Positions 26,040-37,874 of a stretch of 49,634 bases of DNA are shown here, piece by piece; position 1 is the stretch's first letter, and each line of letters opens with the position of its first letter. The DNA is from Bacillus sp. EB01. Lineage in GTDB: Bacteria; Bacillota; Bacilli; Bacillales; Cytobacillaceae. The notes beneath the pieces were generated by a model. That model saw only the letters and a list, made by a program, of their open reading frames with translations. It was not told the origin of the DNA and ran no database searches. The translations under genes and the position numbers were made by a program. The DNA lies in contig NZ_HG964497.1 in NCBI RefSeq assembly GCF_000613125.1, positions 5,174,530 to 5,224,163 of the forward strand. The letters run 5' to 3'.

Positions 26040-27479
26040 TTAAAGCGCCGGCCGCTGTTTATGATAGTTGGTTGCCTGTTCAAAAGCATACGCGGCCCGA
26101 TAAATCGTTGCTTCATCAAAATGCTTGCCGATTATCTGCAACCCAAGTGGAAGCCCACTACTAAACCCGCACGGCACCGAAATTGCTGGAACCCCTGCTA
26201 GATTGACTGGTATAGTCAGGATATCATTCGCATACATTGTCAGCGGGTCATCAATGATCTCCCCAATTTTAAAAGCTGGAGTAGGAGTGGTTGGCCCGAC
26301 TATCAGGTCAAACTTTTGGAATACATCCTCAAAGTCCTTTTTAATCAAAGTCCGAACTTTTTGCGCCTTTTTGTAGTACGCATCATAGTAACCCGAGCTT
26401 AATGCAAAAGTTCCAAGCATAATGCGGCGCTTTACCTCGTCACCAAAGCCTTCTGAACGTGTCTTTTTGTACATGCTGAGCAGGTCTTCGGCATGTTCGG
26501 TGCGGTGTCCATATCGTACCCCATCAAAGCGTGCAAGATTAGCCGATGCTTCTGATGAAGATAAAATATAATAAGCCGCTAAAGCATACTTCGAATGTGG
26601 CAGGGATACTTCTTCAATGATAGCCCCTTGTTCCTCAAGTACATTTAACGCCGCCCTGATTGAGTTTTTCACTTCTTCTTGCACACCTTCGCCCAAGTAC
26701 TCTTTTGGAATCCCAATTTTCATTCCTTTTATATCGCCCGTTAACCCATTTGTGAAATCCGGAACCTCCATGTTTGCAGATGTTGAGTCCATTGGGTCAA
26801 TTCCGCAAATTGCATTCAGGAGATACGCATTGTCCTTCACGTTCCTTGTAATTGGGCCGATTTGATCAAGCGATGACGCGAAAGCAACAAGGCCATAGCG
26901 CGATACACGGCCATATGTAGGTTTCATCCCGATAACTCCACAAAAAGAAGCCGGCTGTCGAATAGATCCGCCTGTATCGGAGCCAAGCGAAAACAACACT
27001 TCCCCCGCAGCAACCGATGCTGCAGAACCGCCAGAGGATCCGCCGGGTACCCGTTCCAGGTCCCATGGGTTCCGTGTCTTTTGATAAGCAGAGTTTTCGT
27101 TTGACGATCCCATCGCAAATTCATCCATATTGAGTTTGCCAATTGTAATCGTTCCTGCAGCATCGAGCTTATCCATGACAGTCGCATTGTATATTGGGTC
27201 AAAGTTGCCAAGAATCTTACTTGCACATGTTGTTTTAAGTCCCTTAGTGACAATGTTGTCCTTTATGCCAATCGGCATTCCGGATAGAATACCATTAGCA
27301 GTTTGTTGCCTTTGTGCCTTGGTACGGGCACCCTCCTCATCGAGTGTTAGAAAGGCCTGAACCTTCCCATCTACCTCGCCAATCCGCTTATAAGACTCCT
27401 CAACAAGATCCAAGGAGGATAGTTCCTTTTTCTGCAATAACTCCCTTAAATCCTCGAGAGTATGATCAAATAAACTCAC
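26040..27479 (-). CDS. gatA: Aspartyl/glutamyl-tRNA(Asn/Gln) amidotransferase subunit A
   Basis: 479 residues, amidase-signature enzyme that frees ammonia from glutamine for GatB. The Ser-cisSer-Lys triad is visible as K73 (IGIKDNI), S148 ([12 protein letters not shown]) and S172 ([12 protein letters not shown]), with the spacing of other GatA proteins. The start is GTG (27477-27479), 7 nt after GGAGG; no ATG competes. It follows gatC by 12 bp. Together gatC-gatA-gatB form the indirect Gln-tRNA route of organisms lacking GlnRS. Confidence 0.96.
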   Translation of the reverse strand: MSLFDHTLEDLRELLQKKELSSLDLVEESYKRIGEVDGKVQAFLTLDEEGARTKAQRQQTANGILSGMPIGIKDNIVTKGLKTTCASKILGNFDPIYNATVMDKLDAAGTITIGKLNMDEFAMGSSNENSAYQKTRNPWDLERVPGGSSGGSAASVAAGEVLFSLGSDTGGSIRQPASFCGVIGMKPTYGRVSRYGLVAFASSLDQIGPITRNVKDNAYLLNAICGIDPMDSTSANMEVPDFTNGLTGDIKGMKIGIPKEYLGEGVQEEVKNSIRAALNVLEEQGAIIEEVSLPHSKYALAAYYILSSSEASANLARFDGVRYGHRTEHAEDLLSMYKKTRSEGFGDEVKRRIMLGTFALSSGYYDAYYKKAQKVRTLIKKDFEDVFQKFDLIVGPTTPTPAFKIGEIIDDPLTMYANDILTIPVNLAGVPAISVPCGFSSGLPLGLQIIGKHFDEATIYRAAYAFEQATNYHKQRPAL

Positions 27480-27491
27480 AAACGTTCCTCC

Positions 27492-27785
27492 TTATTCCTC
27501 TAAAATTGACGGTACCCGGAAGTAACCATCCTGCTGGTCTGGTGCATTTTTCAAGACCCGTTCCCGAGGAAGGCCTTGTCTAGCTTTATCATCTCTTAAA
27601 ACATTGGTCATCGGAAGCACATGGGACGTTGGCTCAACGCCTTCCGTATCCAGTTCATTCAGCTGTTCAGCAAAAGTAATAATCGCATCAAGCTGGTGTG
27701 CAAATTTTTCCGCTTCCTCACTGGTAATATCAAGCCGGGCAAGGTTCGCCACATGCCGGACCTGATCAAGTGAAATTCTCGACAT
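27492..27785 (-). CDS. gatC: Aspartyl/glutamyl-tRNA(Asn/Gln) amidotransferase subunit C
   Basis: 97 residues, the small belt subunit that holds GatA and GatB together. It begins [19 protein letters not shown] and ends in the MRDD-like stretch [14 protein letters not shown], both family marks. Two ATGs lie two codons apart. The first is 1 nt from GGGAGG, the second (27785) 7 nt, so the second is chosen. A weak promoter-like pair TTTAAT-17-TATTAT occurs upstream. It is the first gene of the operon. Confidence 0.93.
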   Translation of the reverse strand: MSRISLDQVRHVANLARLDITSEEAEKFAHQLDAIITFAEQLNELDTEGVEPTSHVLPMTNVLRDDKARQGLPRERVLKNAPDQQDGYFRVPSILEE

Positions 27786-27995
27786 CCTCATTCCTCCCGT
27801 TCAATCATAATACTATTGATAATAACAGAAACTTCAGTAGGATTAAAATGGGGAGTAGTTAGATTTCTTTTTGTAAAATAATCCTATATCTAGAAGTAGC
27901 CATTTATCTGAAAAAATAGCCCCTTTTTAAAGTGGCTTTATTGTGTAATCGAGCTACATTATACGAAAGGACTTATTTATTCTTTTAAACTAAAT

Positions 27996-28020
27996 AAGAG
28001 CACCCGTAAATGTAGCGGGT
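27996..28020 (-). terminator. Terminator-like hairpin after the VanW-like gene
   Basis: ACCCG and CGGGT form a short stem with a nine-base loop, close to the stop at 28026. The T-tract (CTCTTATTT) is interrupted. Confidence 0.5.
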
Positions 28021-28025
28021 ACCCT

Positions 28026-28847
28026 TTACTCAGCCTTCTGCTCCGGCAGAGGCTCATACATCATTATAGCAATATTTTCAGTAATGAATTCTTCGCTGAC
28101 AAGCTTATGCTGGCGGTTGTACGCTTTGCGCCAGAGCTCATTATGCCTTATATATTCACCCCAATAGGTGCGGCTAATGCTATGGTCTTTTTCATAAATA
28201 TGATACGCATGGACTTGGGGCTCCTCGCAGCGCCACTCACCCACAAGATGGGTATCAGTCATCCGGACATGTAGCTGGTATGACACATCCGTTTCATTTT
28301 TAATCCGTAAATCACGGTCATTATATGAACAGGTTGCTCCGCTCCCAAATGGCTGTGTACGGTTAGAATCCGGAAACACATCGAAACTATGGCGATGGCG
28401 TTCTGTCACCGACAAAGGTGTGTGGAGAGCCATCCAGTATATCAAATTAGAAAGCTGGCATAACCCCCCACCAGTATCCTTCAAATAGCGTCCATAATGG
28501 AGGACCATTCCGTCGACATACCCTTTTCTTTTGGTAGGATTGCCTATCAACTTCCAAAAGGAAAACGTCTCACCTGGCTTAATAATAATCCCATTTACCT
28601 TTTCTACTGCAAGCTTAAGATTCTTTATTTTATTTTGCTGGCAGGTTATATCCACACCCTCCAACTCTCGCATCAAGGGTGTTTGATGTCCGAAGGCTGA
28701 GTAGGACAGAAGAACCCTGTCTCGTTCATTCGCATATATATTCCTATCTATCAACCATTCAAAATATCGTTTCCATATATAAAATGTCTTACCAAGCTTG
28801 ATCCTTATATCAGAACGCTCTTTTGGCCGTATTTCAGCCATGTTCAT
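28026..28847 (-). CDS. VanW-family protein
   Basis: 273 residues. It contains the VanW core: IIIKPGETFSFWKLIGNPTKRKGY, then DTGGGLCQLSNLIYWMAL and ERHRHSFDVFP. VanW was named from vancomycin-resistance clusters but is widespread in Gram-positive chromosomes with no proven reaction; a cell-wall link is inferred from context in other genomes. This form lacks a signal peptide or membrane segment. The ATG at 28847 follows AAAGGGG by 9 nt. It stands between gatC and yueI and is probably transcribed alone. Confidence 0.85.
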   Translation of the reverse strand: MNMAEIRPKERSDIRIKLGKTFYIWKRYFEWLIDRNIYANERDRVLLSYSAFGHQTPLMRELEGVDITCQQNKIKNLKLAVEKVNGIIIKPGETFSFWKLIGNPTKRKGYVDGMVLHYGRYLKDTGGGLCQLSNLIYWMALHTPLSVTERHRHSFDVFPDSNRTQPFGSGATCSYNDRDLRIKNETDVSYQLHVRMTDTHLVGEWRCEEPQVHAYHIYEKDHSISRTYWGEYIRHNELWRKAYNRQHKLVSEEFITENIAIMMYEPLPEQKAE

Positions 28848-29009
28848 TTGTTTTGGCCCCTTTTCTTCAAATCTTCCAAACCATATACTAATCTCTTTTA
28901 TCTAAAAAGAAAAGGGGGTTTTCAAAGCAATTATCGCCAAAACCTGCCAAAATTGTGAAATATGAATTCGACCGCCATAGGATTCATAGGCGATAACAGT
29001 CTAAAGCAA

Positions 29010-29035
29010 AAAAAGAACCCCGGCAATCCGAGGTC
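29010..29035 (-). terminator. Intrinsic terminator of the yueI-like gene
   Basis: ACCCCGG (29017-29023) pairs with CCGAGGT (29028-29034) with one G-T pair. TCTTTTTTTG follows on the reverse strand. Confidence 0.8.
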
Positions 29036-29040
29036 CACAT

Positions 29041-29484
29041 TTATTTTCGTGCCCATCCAAACAGCTTTCCAAAAAACCCCTTCTTCGCTTCAGGCTGAAT
29101 TTCTTCCTGAACTACATTGGCTTTCACGTAAATTTCTTTCTTATCTACTGCATACGGGCAAGCTAACACCAATCCAAGATCTGAATCGTGTTCTTTATTG
29201 GTTACAATTGTATACTCGATATTATTTTCCCTGGCCATTTTCAGGTATTTGGAAAAATCCTCATAAGAGATAGTGCCGTTCATGTATAAATGGGCGTCCT
29301 GAAATTCCTTCATTAACTGTTCCACCTGGACGTATGTTCCTTCAGCAAGCACTTGGCCCTTTTTTAGCGCAATGAGCACACGCTCCCTGATTGTTCCCAG
29401 GAATTTACGCCGTTCCTCGGGCTTCAGCTGCTTTTGCCCATGAATCCCCTGCTGCAGAACATCCTCCACCGTTGGCTTCCCCAT
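29041..29484 (-). CDS. yueI: YueI-family protein (DUF1694)
   Basis: 147 residues, soluble. It matches B. subtilis YueI in opening (VEDVLQQGIHGQKQLKPEERRKFLGT) and central parts (ERVLIALKKGQVL, YTIVTNKEHDSDLGLVLACP), ending in a basic tail KKGFFGKLFGWARK. The function is unknown. In B. subtilis yueI is next to the pncA/pncB genes (yueJ-yueK), which are 10 kb away here, so the order has been rearranged. Confidence 0.85.
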   Translation of the reverse strand: MGKPTVEDVLQQGIHGQKQLKPEERRKFLGTIRERVLIALKKGQVLAEGTYVQVEQLMKEFQDAHLYMNGTISYEDFSKYLKMARENNIEYTIVTNKEHDSDLGLVLACPYAVDKKEIYVKANVVQEEIQPEAKKGFFGKLFGWARK

Positions 29485-29607
29485 CGCTTCACCCCGTCTC
29501 CTGTTTCTTATTATGTATGATTATTCCCTAAAAACCGTGCAACTTCCCTTCATACTAGTAAAAAAACTCAACTCTTGCCAGCTTTTTAATCTTGAATGCT
29601 GAGAAAC

Positions 29608-29636
29608 AAAAAGCAGCCCCCTGGGGGACTGCCTAT
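29608..29636 (-). terminator. Intrinsic terminator of aceA
   Basis: AGCAGCCCCC pairs with GGGGGACTGC with one mismatch. TTTTTG follows on the reverse strand, directly after the aceA stop. Confidence 0.8.
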
Positions 29637-29639
29637 CAA

Positions 29640-30923
29640 TTATTTAGCTGGCGTGAATTGTTCCGCTTCCGTAGAACCCTTGAGGGCAACTGTTGAGGAT
29701 GTGCCGCCGGAAATAACCATTGCAACCTCATCAAAGTATCCCGTGCCTACCTCACGCTGATGCCTTGTCGCGGTATAGCCATATTGTTCGCTAGCAAACT
29801 CCGCCTGCTGCAGCTCAGAGTAGGCTGCCATTCCGCGTTCCTTGTATCCGCGAGCAAGCTCAAACATGCTGTGGTTGAGGGCGTGGAAGCCTGCTAATGT
29901 CACGAACTGGAACTTGTAGCCCATATTGCCGAGCTCAACTTGGAACTTTTCAATTGTCTCCTGATTAAGCTTCTTCTTCCAGTTAAACGAAGGTGAACAG
30001 TTATATGCGAGAAGCTTGCCTGGATACTTTTCATGAATCGCTTCAGCAAAAATCCTGGCTTCCTCGAGATTCGGCTCTGAAGTCTCGCACCAGACAAGGT
30101 CTGTATAAGGAGCATACGCCAGCCCTCTTGCAATTGCCTGGTCAAGGCCCGATTTTGTTTTGAAAAATCCTTCAGGTGTTCGTTCACCAGTCAGGAATTC
30201 GTGATCATATGGATCAATGTCACTTGTTATCAAGTCAGCAGCATTGGCATCTGTGCGTGCGACGATAACAGTTGGAACACCCATTACATCAGCTGCAAGT
30301 CTGGCTGCAATCAGATTTTTAACCGCAGTCTGAGTTGGCAGGAGAACCTTTCCACCCAAATGCCCGCATTTTTTTTCAGAAGAAAGCTGATCCTCAAAGT
30401 GAACACCCGCCGCACCCGCTTCAATCATGCCCTTCATCAGCTCAAAAACATTCAGCTGGCCGCCAAATCCTGCTTCGGCATCGGCCACAATCGGCACAAA
30501 CCAATCTGTCGAAGCATCTCCTTCACTGTAGTGAATTTGATCAGCACGCTGAAGCGCCTGGTTGATACGCTTGACGACGCTTGGCACGCTATTAGCAGGA
30601 TAGAGGCTTTGATCAGGATACATATGGCCTGAAAGGTTTGCATCAGCCGCGACCTGCCACCCGCTTAAGTATATTGCCTTTAGGCCTGCTTTGACCTGCT
30701 GGATGGCCTGGTTCCCAGTCAAAGCGCCCAAGGCGTTAATATAATCCTCTTCCTGAAGAAGGTTCCATAGCTTTTCAGCTCCCCTTCTTGCAAGTGTATG
30801 TTCAATGTCAAGTGACCCCCGCAGCTTAACAACATCTTGTGCAGTGTAAGTTCTCTCCACTCCGTTCCAGCGGCTGTCCATCTGCCAGCTTTCCTCCAAT
30901 TGCTTTACACGTGAATTGTTCAT
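29640..30923 (-). CDS. aceA: Isocitrate lyase
   Basis: 427 residues. It splits isocitrate to glyoxylate and succinate, the first step of the glyoxylate shunt for growth on acetate or fatty acids. The active-site motif KKCGHLGGK (184-192, catalytic C186) is intact, as are [10 protein letters not shown] and [11 protein letters not shown]. An in-frame TTG two codons upstream is 4 nt from AAGGAGG; the ATG at 30923 has a 9-nt spacer and is preferred. Malate synthase, usually its operon partner, is not adjacent. B. subtilis 168 lacks the shunt, so this marks a different Bacillaceae lineage. Confidence 0.96.
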   Translation of the reverse strand: MNNSRVKQLEESWQMDSRWNGVERTYTAQDVVKLRGSLDIEHTLARRGAEKLWNLLQEEDYINALGALTGNQAIQQVKAGLKAIYLSGWQVAADANLSGHMYPDQSLYPANSVPSVVKRINQALQRADQIHYSEGDASTDWFVPIVADAEAGFGGQLNVFELMKGMIEAGAAGVHFEDQLSSEKKCGHLGGKVLLPTQTAVKNLIAARLAADVMGVPTVIVARTDANAADLITSDIDPYDHEFLTGERTPEGFFKTKSGLDQAIARGLAYAPYTDLVWCETSEPNLEEARIFAEAIHEKYPGKLLAYNCSPSFNWKKKLNQETIEKFQVELGNMGYKFQFVTLAGFHALNHSMFELARGYKERGMAAYSELQQAEFASEQYGYTATRHQREVGTGYFDEVAMVISGGTSSTVALKGSTEAEQFTPAK

Positions 30924-30950
30924 CTCCAAAATCCTCCTTGATTTTTCTGT

Positions 30951-30984
30951 TATAATACAACCTTATTAAACTAATAGTATTATA
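30951..30984. promoter_or_regulatory. 8-bp inverted repeat upstream of aceA
   Basis: TATAATAC (30951-30958) and GTATTATA (30977-30984), spacer 18 nt, in the aceA promoter region. Each arm also resembles a -10 box. It may be an operator for a carbon-source regulator; no catabolite-response element was recognised. Confidence 0.4.
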
Positions 30985-31106
30985 TAACACACTTTTCAAA
31001 AAGGAAACTATTTTAAGTATAAAATTTTCACTTTTTTACCAAATTCCTGAAAAATAGGACTAAAGAAATAAAAAACCTTATCCGACTGGGAAAGGTTGAT
31101 TCACGT

Positions 31107-31143
31107 AAAATAAAAAGTACCCAGGCTATAAAACCCTGGGTAC
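31107..31143 (-). terminator. Intrinsic terminator at the end of pcrB-pcrA-ligA-camS
   Basis: A perfect 9-bp stem, GTACCCAGG (31117-31125) with CCTGGGTAC (31135-31143). TTTTTATTTT follows on the reverse strand. Between it and the camS stop lies the repeat copy, so the repeat is probably transcribed as 3' untranslated RNA. Confidence 0.8.
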
Positions 31144-31199
31144 AAACATGTTTATTAGAAGTTATAGGTTACACAACTGTGATTATTCTTTTGTCCAGC

Positions 31200-31418
31200 G
31201 TGTCTACGTCTAGCTCCAGCGCCTATCGCCTAGCAAATTTCAGGTCTCCTCCCTACGATAAGTCATCATCGAATCGCTTACGCTCTTCGTGATTCCTTTA
31301 TCTCAGTCGAAGCCCCTCCATTTTGTACGGCGATGACCACTAAGGAAAGCTCCTTAGAATAATCATCGCAGGGACAGGCGTTCTTCGCCTGTCACGAAGG
31401 CGCTTCCGCTTTTGTTCC
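31200..31418. repeat. Interspersed intergenic repeat, full copy after camS
   Basis: About 219 bp, the same ordered blocks as the inverted copy at 3949-4214: GTCTACGTCTAGCTCCAGCG, CTACGATAAGTCATCATCG, ATTCCTTTATCTCAG, CGAAGCCCCTCCATT, AATAATCATCGCAGGGACAG and CTGTCACGAAGGCGCTTCC. It ends directly at the camS stop codon (31419-31421). It encodes no protein with a ribosome site. Confidence 0.8.
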
Positions 31419-32588
31419 TTATTCATAGATATGGACAAATGGTTCTTTCTGGTCTGCCTTTTTTACAATTAATGCCTCTGGACCATTTACTGAATTGATA
31501 TCGACTGATACTGAAATGTATTCTGGGAAGTATTCCATGATAAGCCCTGTTACATACTGGGTAAAACCGATTGCTTCTGCCTTCCCATAAAACTGAATTG
31601 GGATTGATATACTTAATTCTTGGAGTTCATCCTCAAGATAATGGGCTTTACCTACAACACCATTATAATTCGGAAAATACTTCTCAACATCCATCTTAAA
31701 GTTTTCAAATGCAACAACGTCTTCACGATGTTTTTCTTTTGCCTCATCATCTGACGGGAATAAGTAGTATTTTTCATTTACCTTTTCCCAGTCGCTAATG
31801 GAGTTTCCCTGTTTTACTGTTGTGTAAGCAAAAAAGTTACCCGGCACTACAGAATCACTGCTCGCTTGTTCAAAGAGGGCAATAGTAATTGGAATATTCT
31901 TTAATTGGTTCATTGAGCGGAGCCTTTTAAGAACTTCCTGAGCGATTTTCTTGCCTTCCCGCTCCATATCAGCCCTCTTTATATTCACATCAAAAACATC
32001 GCCATACTGCTCTTTTTGATAATAATGAACCGAGTTAAGGGCAAGGCCAATCGTTACCCCAGCCAGCTTCATCTTGTCATCCTCACCCTTGATCAAGTAA
32101 TTATGTTCAAGGATATGAGCAAGGTAAATCGGCGCTTTTTCATTTCGAGCCTCTATGGAACCTGTACCTGGATCAACCGGATTTAAGCCAAGGTTTTCCT
32201 CTTCTTTTAACTTCAACTCAGCTAGCTGCTTTTTTGTATATTTCCTTGCGAGCCAGGACTGAACTGTTTTCTTCTTCAACTGCTGCCCTTCGCGAAACAC
32301 ATACGTATCAGGGTCGAATGTGTTTTGGGCAATCCGCATCAAGCCCATTTCAAATTCATTGATATCATATCGGGTGTTAAGATTATTTACTGTCAAACCT
32401 CTTGCTTCACTTGGTTCAAAAGGAAGCAGCGTCCTATAAAACTTATCTGATATTTGGTATTTCGGAATAATCGCATTTTCCTTGGATTTAGTCGAATTGT
32501 CTATGACTTCCTCCTGCTTATCAAAGTTCGGGGCACAGGCCCCAAGCAGAAGGGCCAGGGATATAAGCGCGACTGATAGCTTTCTCAC
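31419..32588 (-). CDS. camS: CamS-family lipoprotein (sex-pheromone precursor-like)
   Basis: 389 residues, exported lipoprotein with lipobox LLLGAC (C18). The family is named for staphylococcal cAM373, whose lipoprotein signal peptide gives a pheromone-like peptide; the mature protein's job is unknown. Conserved mature segments here include YYQKEQYGDVFDVNI and AYTTVKQGNSISDWE. The start is GTG (32586-32588), 8 nt after GAGGTG. It follows ligA by 14 bp, in the order pcrB-pcrA-ligA-camS seen in B. subtilis (yerH). Whether the signal peptide is secreted as an active peptide cannot be told. Confidence 0.92.
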   Translation of the reverse strand: MRKLSVALISLALLLGACAPNFDKQEEVIDNSTKSKENAIIPKYQISDKFYRTLLPFEPSEARGLTVNNLNTRYDINEFEMGLMRIAQNTFDPDTYVFREGQQLKKKTVQSWLARKYTKKQLAELKLKEEENLGLNPVDPGTGSIEARNEKAPIYLAHILEHNYLIKGEDDKMKLAGVTIGLALNSVHYYQKEQYGDVFDVNIKRADMEREGKKIAQEVLKRLRSMNQLKNIPITIALFEQASSDSVVPGNFFAYTTVKQGNSISDWEKVNEKYYLFPSDDEAKEKHREDVVAFENFKMDVEKYFPNYNGVVGKAHYLEDELQELSISIPIQFYGKAEAIGFTQYVTGLIMEYFPEYISVSVDINSVNGPEALIVKKADQKEPFVHIYE

Positions 32589-32602
32589 GTTTCCTGCACC
32601 TC

Positions 32603-34609
<2,007 letters not shown>

Positions 34610-34634
34610 TCAATCCCTCGTTTCGCAGAAATTG

Positions 34635-36917
34635 TTACAGTTTCTTAATTGGGGCGAATTTAGCTAATAGCCTCTTGATACCAACCGGGCTAGGGAAAGC
34701 AATATCAAGTTCCATGCCATCTCCCTCGCCTTTTACTCCAACGACCGTACCAATTCCCCATTTTCCATGTTCAGCCTTGTCACCGGCGCCCCAGGCAAGT
34801 CCTTCACCGCCAGTTGCAGCAGGCCGTGAAACTGGTTTCCTAATAACGGGCTGTGCAGGCTGGCTTTGCCGCGCAGGCTGCCAGCTGCCGGAAGCGGAAG
34901 ATCCGGCGCTGCCTCCACCAAAGCGGCCCCTGTCGTTCCCGAATAGGCTAGAACCAAATTGCCTTTCAGCAGGTTCCACCACTTCTAGCAAATCTGATGG
35001 GATTTCTTTAATAAACCTCGAGGAAGGATTCATATTGGTCCGTCCAAATAGCGTCCTCATTTGGGCGTTTGTCAGATACAGGATCTTTTCAGCCCTTGTT
35101 ATCCCAACATAGGCAAGCCTGCGTTCTTCTTCCATTTCTCCTTCATCCATCAACGAGCGGCTGTGAGGGAATACACCTTCCTCAAGCCCAATTAGGAATA
35201 CAACTGGAAACTCCAACCCTTTGGCAGAGTGGAGAGTCATCAAGGTGACCTTCTCTGTCTTTTCCTGCCCTTCTTCCATTGAATCAATATCGGCTACGAG
35301 CGCCAAATCTGTCAAGAAAGAGACAAGGGTCTTGTCTTCACTTGTTTCCTCAAAATTCTTTGTAACCGACAGCAATTCTTCAAGGTTCTCAAGCCGGCTT
35401 TGAGCCTCAATCGACTTTTCAGCTTGAAGCATCTCCCTGTAGCCTGATTTATCAAGCAGGTCCTCAACAATTTCAGTAACAGACAGGAATTCCTGCATCC
35501 GGTTGTAGTTGCCAATCAAATCACGGAAACCAGCGGCTGCTTTAACAGCTTTAGGACTAAGCCCAATCAACTCGACAGATTCCAGTGCCTGGTATAGTGT
35601 CAAATCATGCAGCGCAGCAAAATCAATTATTTTGTCCACTGAAGTGGCTCCAAGTGCGCGTTTCGGAACATTGATTACCCGGAGAAGGCTGATATCATCA
35701 TCAGGGTTTGATATAAGCCTTAAGTAGGCAAGGATGTCCTTGATTTCCTTCCGATCATAGAACTTAATGCCTCCAACGATGTGGTAATCAATGATCGATT
35801 TAAGCAAAACTTCCTCCATTACCCGTGATTGAGCGTTCGTTCTGTATAAAATCGCAATATCAGAGGCGCTGTAGTCCCCCGATTCAGTAAGCTCTTTAAT
35901 TTTACCAGCGACGAACTGAGCTTCTCCCTGCTCACTGTCCGCTCTGTAATAGACGAGCTTATTTCCTTCAGGATTCTCTGTCCACAAATTCTTAGGTTTT
36001 CGGTTTAGATTCTTTGCAATCACTTCATTTGCCGCGAGGAGAATTCGCTTAGTGGAACGGTAATTTTGTTCCAATAAAATCACTCTTGCATTAGGATAGT
36101 CTTTTTCAAACGAAAGTATATTGGCAATATCAGCTCCGCGCCACCTGTAGATGGACTGATCGGAATCACCGACAACACATAAATTCTTGAACCGTGCCGC
36201 AAGCTTTTTAACGAGCGTATACTGCGCCCGGTTTGTATCCTGGTACTCATCCACATGGATGTACTGGAATTTGCGCTGGTATCTCTCTAAAACATCCGGC
36301 ACCTGGTCAAATAGCTTGATCGTCATCATAATCAAGTCGTCAAAGTCCAAAGCCTGGTTCTTGCGCAGCTTCTTCTGATATTCCTTATACACGGCAGCAA
36401 TTTGCCTCTGGAAATAATCACCGGCCATATTTTCATATTCCTCTGGGCCTGTCAGTTCGTTTTTCGAAGAAGAAATGGCACCAAGGATAGCACGGGGATC
36501 AAACTTTTTCGGATCAAGATTCTGCTCCTTCAGGATGCCCTTAATTACAGATTGCTGGTCAGTAGTATCGAGTATTGTAAAGTTCCGGTTGAAGCCAATC
36601 CTGTCAATATCGCGCCGTAAAATCCGCACACACATCGAGTGAAATGTCGAAATCCAGACTTCCTCCGCTACACCGCCCATCATTCTTGCAACACGTTCCC
36701 TCATTTCACGTGCAGCTTTATTTGTAAATGTGATTGCCAGAATGTTATAGGGATTGACCCCCTTTTCCAGCATCAGATACCCGATTCGATGCGTCAGAAC
36801 CCGGGTCTTTCCACTTCCTGCCCCTGCCATAATTAATAGGGGGCCATCTGTCGCCTTAACAGCTTCCTGTTGCTGGGGGTTAAGCCCGCCAAGCAGTTTA
36901 TCTTTAAGATATTGCAT
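34635..36917 (-). CDS. pcrA: ATP-dependent DNA helicase PcrA
   Basis: 760 residues, superfamily 1A 3'-5' helicase for repair and removal of blocking nucleoproteins. Motifs: I AGAGSGKT (31-38), Ia [77 protein letters not shown]. The C-terminal tail after about 640 is low in order ([12 protein letters not shown]...), then [14 protein letters not shown], the RNA-polymerase-binding Tudor-like part. The ATG at 36917 follows GGTGG by 7 nt; an ATG eight codons upstream has no ribosome site. Confidence 0.97.
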   Translation of the reverse strand: MQYLKDKLLGGLNPQQQEAVKATDGPLLIMAGAGSGKTRVLTHRIGYLMLEKGVNPYNILAITFTNKAAREMRERVARMMGGVAEEVWISTFHSMCVRILRRDIDRIGFNRNFTILDTTDQQSVIKGILKEQNLDPKKFDPRAILGAISSSKNELTGPEEYENMAGDYFQRQIAAVYKEYQKKLRKNQALDFDDLIMMTIKLFDQVPDVLERYQRKFQYIHVDEYQDTNRAQYTLVKKLAARFKNLCVVGDSDQSIYRWRGADIANILSFEKDYPNARVILLEQNYRSTKRILLAANEVIAKNLNRKPKNLWTENPEGNKLVYYRADSEQGEAQFVAGKIKELTESGDYSASDIAILYRTNAQSRVMEEVLLKSIIDYHIVGGIKFYDRKEIKDILAYLRLISNPDDDISLLRVINVPKRALGATSVDKIIDFAALHDLTLYQALESVELIGLSPKAVKAAAGFRDLIGNYNRMQEFLSVTEIVEDLLDKSGYREMLQAEKSIEAQSRLENLEELLSVTKNFEETSEDKTLVSFLTDLALVADIDSMEEGQEKTEKVTLMTLHSAKGLEFPVVFLIGLEEGVFPHSRSLMDEGEMEEERRLAYVGITRAEKILYLTNAQMRTLFGRTNMNPSSRFIKEIPSDLLEVVEPAERQFGSSLFGNDRGRFGGGSAGSSASGSWQPARQSQPAQPVIRKPVSRPAATGGEGLAWGAGDKAEHGKWGIGTVVGVKGEGDGMELDIAFPSPVGIKRLLAKFAPIKKL

Positions 36918-36983
36918 CTCTACACCACCATAACAAAACATATGTTCTTATTTCATTTTAATCTATTTATGAACAATACGCAC

Positions 36984-37676
36984 TTATTTTCCTGAGCGAA
37001 CTGCTTTTACAGTTTCAAGTGCTTGTTGCAAGTTTTCATATATGATATTGCCAACAACAATTACATCTGCATGCCTGGACATTTCCTCTGCCTGCTCCTT
37101 TGTCCGGATTCCTCCTCCATAAAAAAGAATAGATTTCTCAAGACTTGTTTTCGCAGCAGACACCATTTCTGGGTCACCATAGGCTCCACTATATTCAAGA
37201 TAAACAATTGGCATTCCAAACATCTTTTCGGCCATCATTGCATAGGCCTGTACATCCTCGACTGACAGATTTGTATCTGCTTTTGTCAGTCTTGCGGCCT
37301 TGCAGTCTTCGTTAAGAATAATATACGCTTCCATGGCGAACTCGTCCCAATCCACCATATGCCCAAATTCCCTAACTGCCTCAAAATGAAGGCCATTGAT
37401 CCACCTTGGGTCGCGGCTATTCAAAACAGACGGAACGAAGTAGAGGTCAAACCCAGGCGAAACAGAATCAAGATTCGAAATCTCCAGGACACATGGAACT
37501 GTATAGCGGCGAACTCTTGCCATCAAGTCAAGTACCTTTTCAAGTGTGACTCCGTCCGTTCCCCCTATCATAACGGCATCCGTACCTGATTCACAAATTA
37601 TTTCAAGGTCCTTATCAGATAGCTCCTTGGCAGGGTCAAGCTTGAATACATGGCGCCATTCGCGGTAATCGTACAT
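36984..37676 (-). CDS. pcrB: Heptaprenylglyceryl phosphate synthase PcrB
   Basis: 230 residues, TIM barrel that couples glycerol-1-phosphate to a heptaprenyl chain, an archaeal-type ether lipid step found in Bacillales. Family phrases: EWRHVFKLDPAKELSD, ICESGTDAVMIGGTDGVT, YLEYSGAYGD and ILFYGGGIRTKEQAEEM, the last holding the phosphate loop. The ATG at 37676 is 8 nt after GGAGG; an ATG five codons upstream precedes that site and is not used. It heads the pcrB-pcrA-ligA-camS operon. The gene upstream in B. subtilis is yerC (with yerD/yerE between); here a 5-kb cassette intervenes. Confidence 0.94.
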   Translation of the reverse strand: MYDYREWRHVFKLDPAKELSDKDLEIICESGTDAVMIGGTDGVTLEKVLDLMARVRRYTVPCVLEISNLDSVSPGFDLYFVPSVLNSRDPRWINGLHFEAVREFGHMVDWDEFAMEAYIILNEDCKAARLTKADTNLSVEDVQAYAMMAEKMFGMPIVYLEYSGAYGDPEMVSAAKTSLEKSILFYGGGIRTKEQAEEMSRHADVIVVGNIIYENLQQALETVKAVRSGK

Positions 37677-37805
37677 TGATGAATCCTCCATTCACTACTC
37701 CATTAGTCCATTATAGCATCTGGTAAAACGATAAAAAAACAAAACAGGGAAAACAGATTTAGAAATGATAACCAGATACATCAAGGCAATAAAATTTTGT
37801 AAAAC

Positions 37806-37874
37806 AAAAAAAGCCTTATGTTTTTTGATGGTCAATAGCAACTATTTGCTATCAAACATCAATGCTTAAGGCTT
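37806..37874 (-). terminator. Long hairpin terminator overlapping the regulator's 3' end
   Basis: The outer stem AAGCCTTA (near 37811-37818) pairs with TAAGGCTT (37867-37874), and an inner imperfect stem includes ATAGCAA-CTA-TTTGCTAT. TTTTTTT follows on the reverse strand. It begins inside the coding end of the gene at 37859-38752. Confidence 0.7.
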
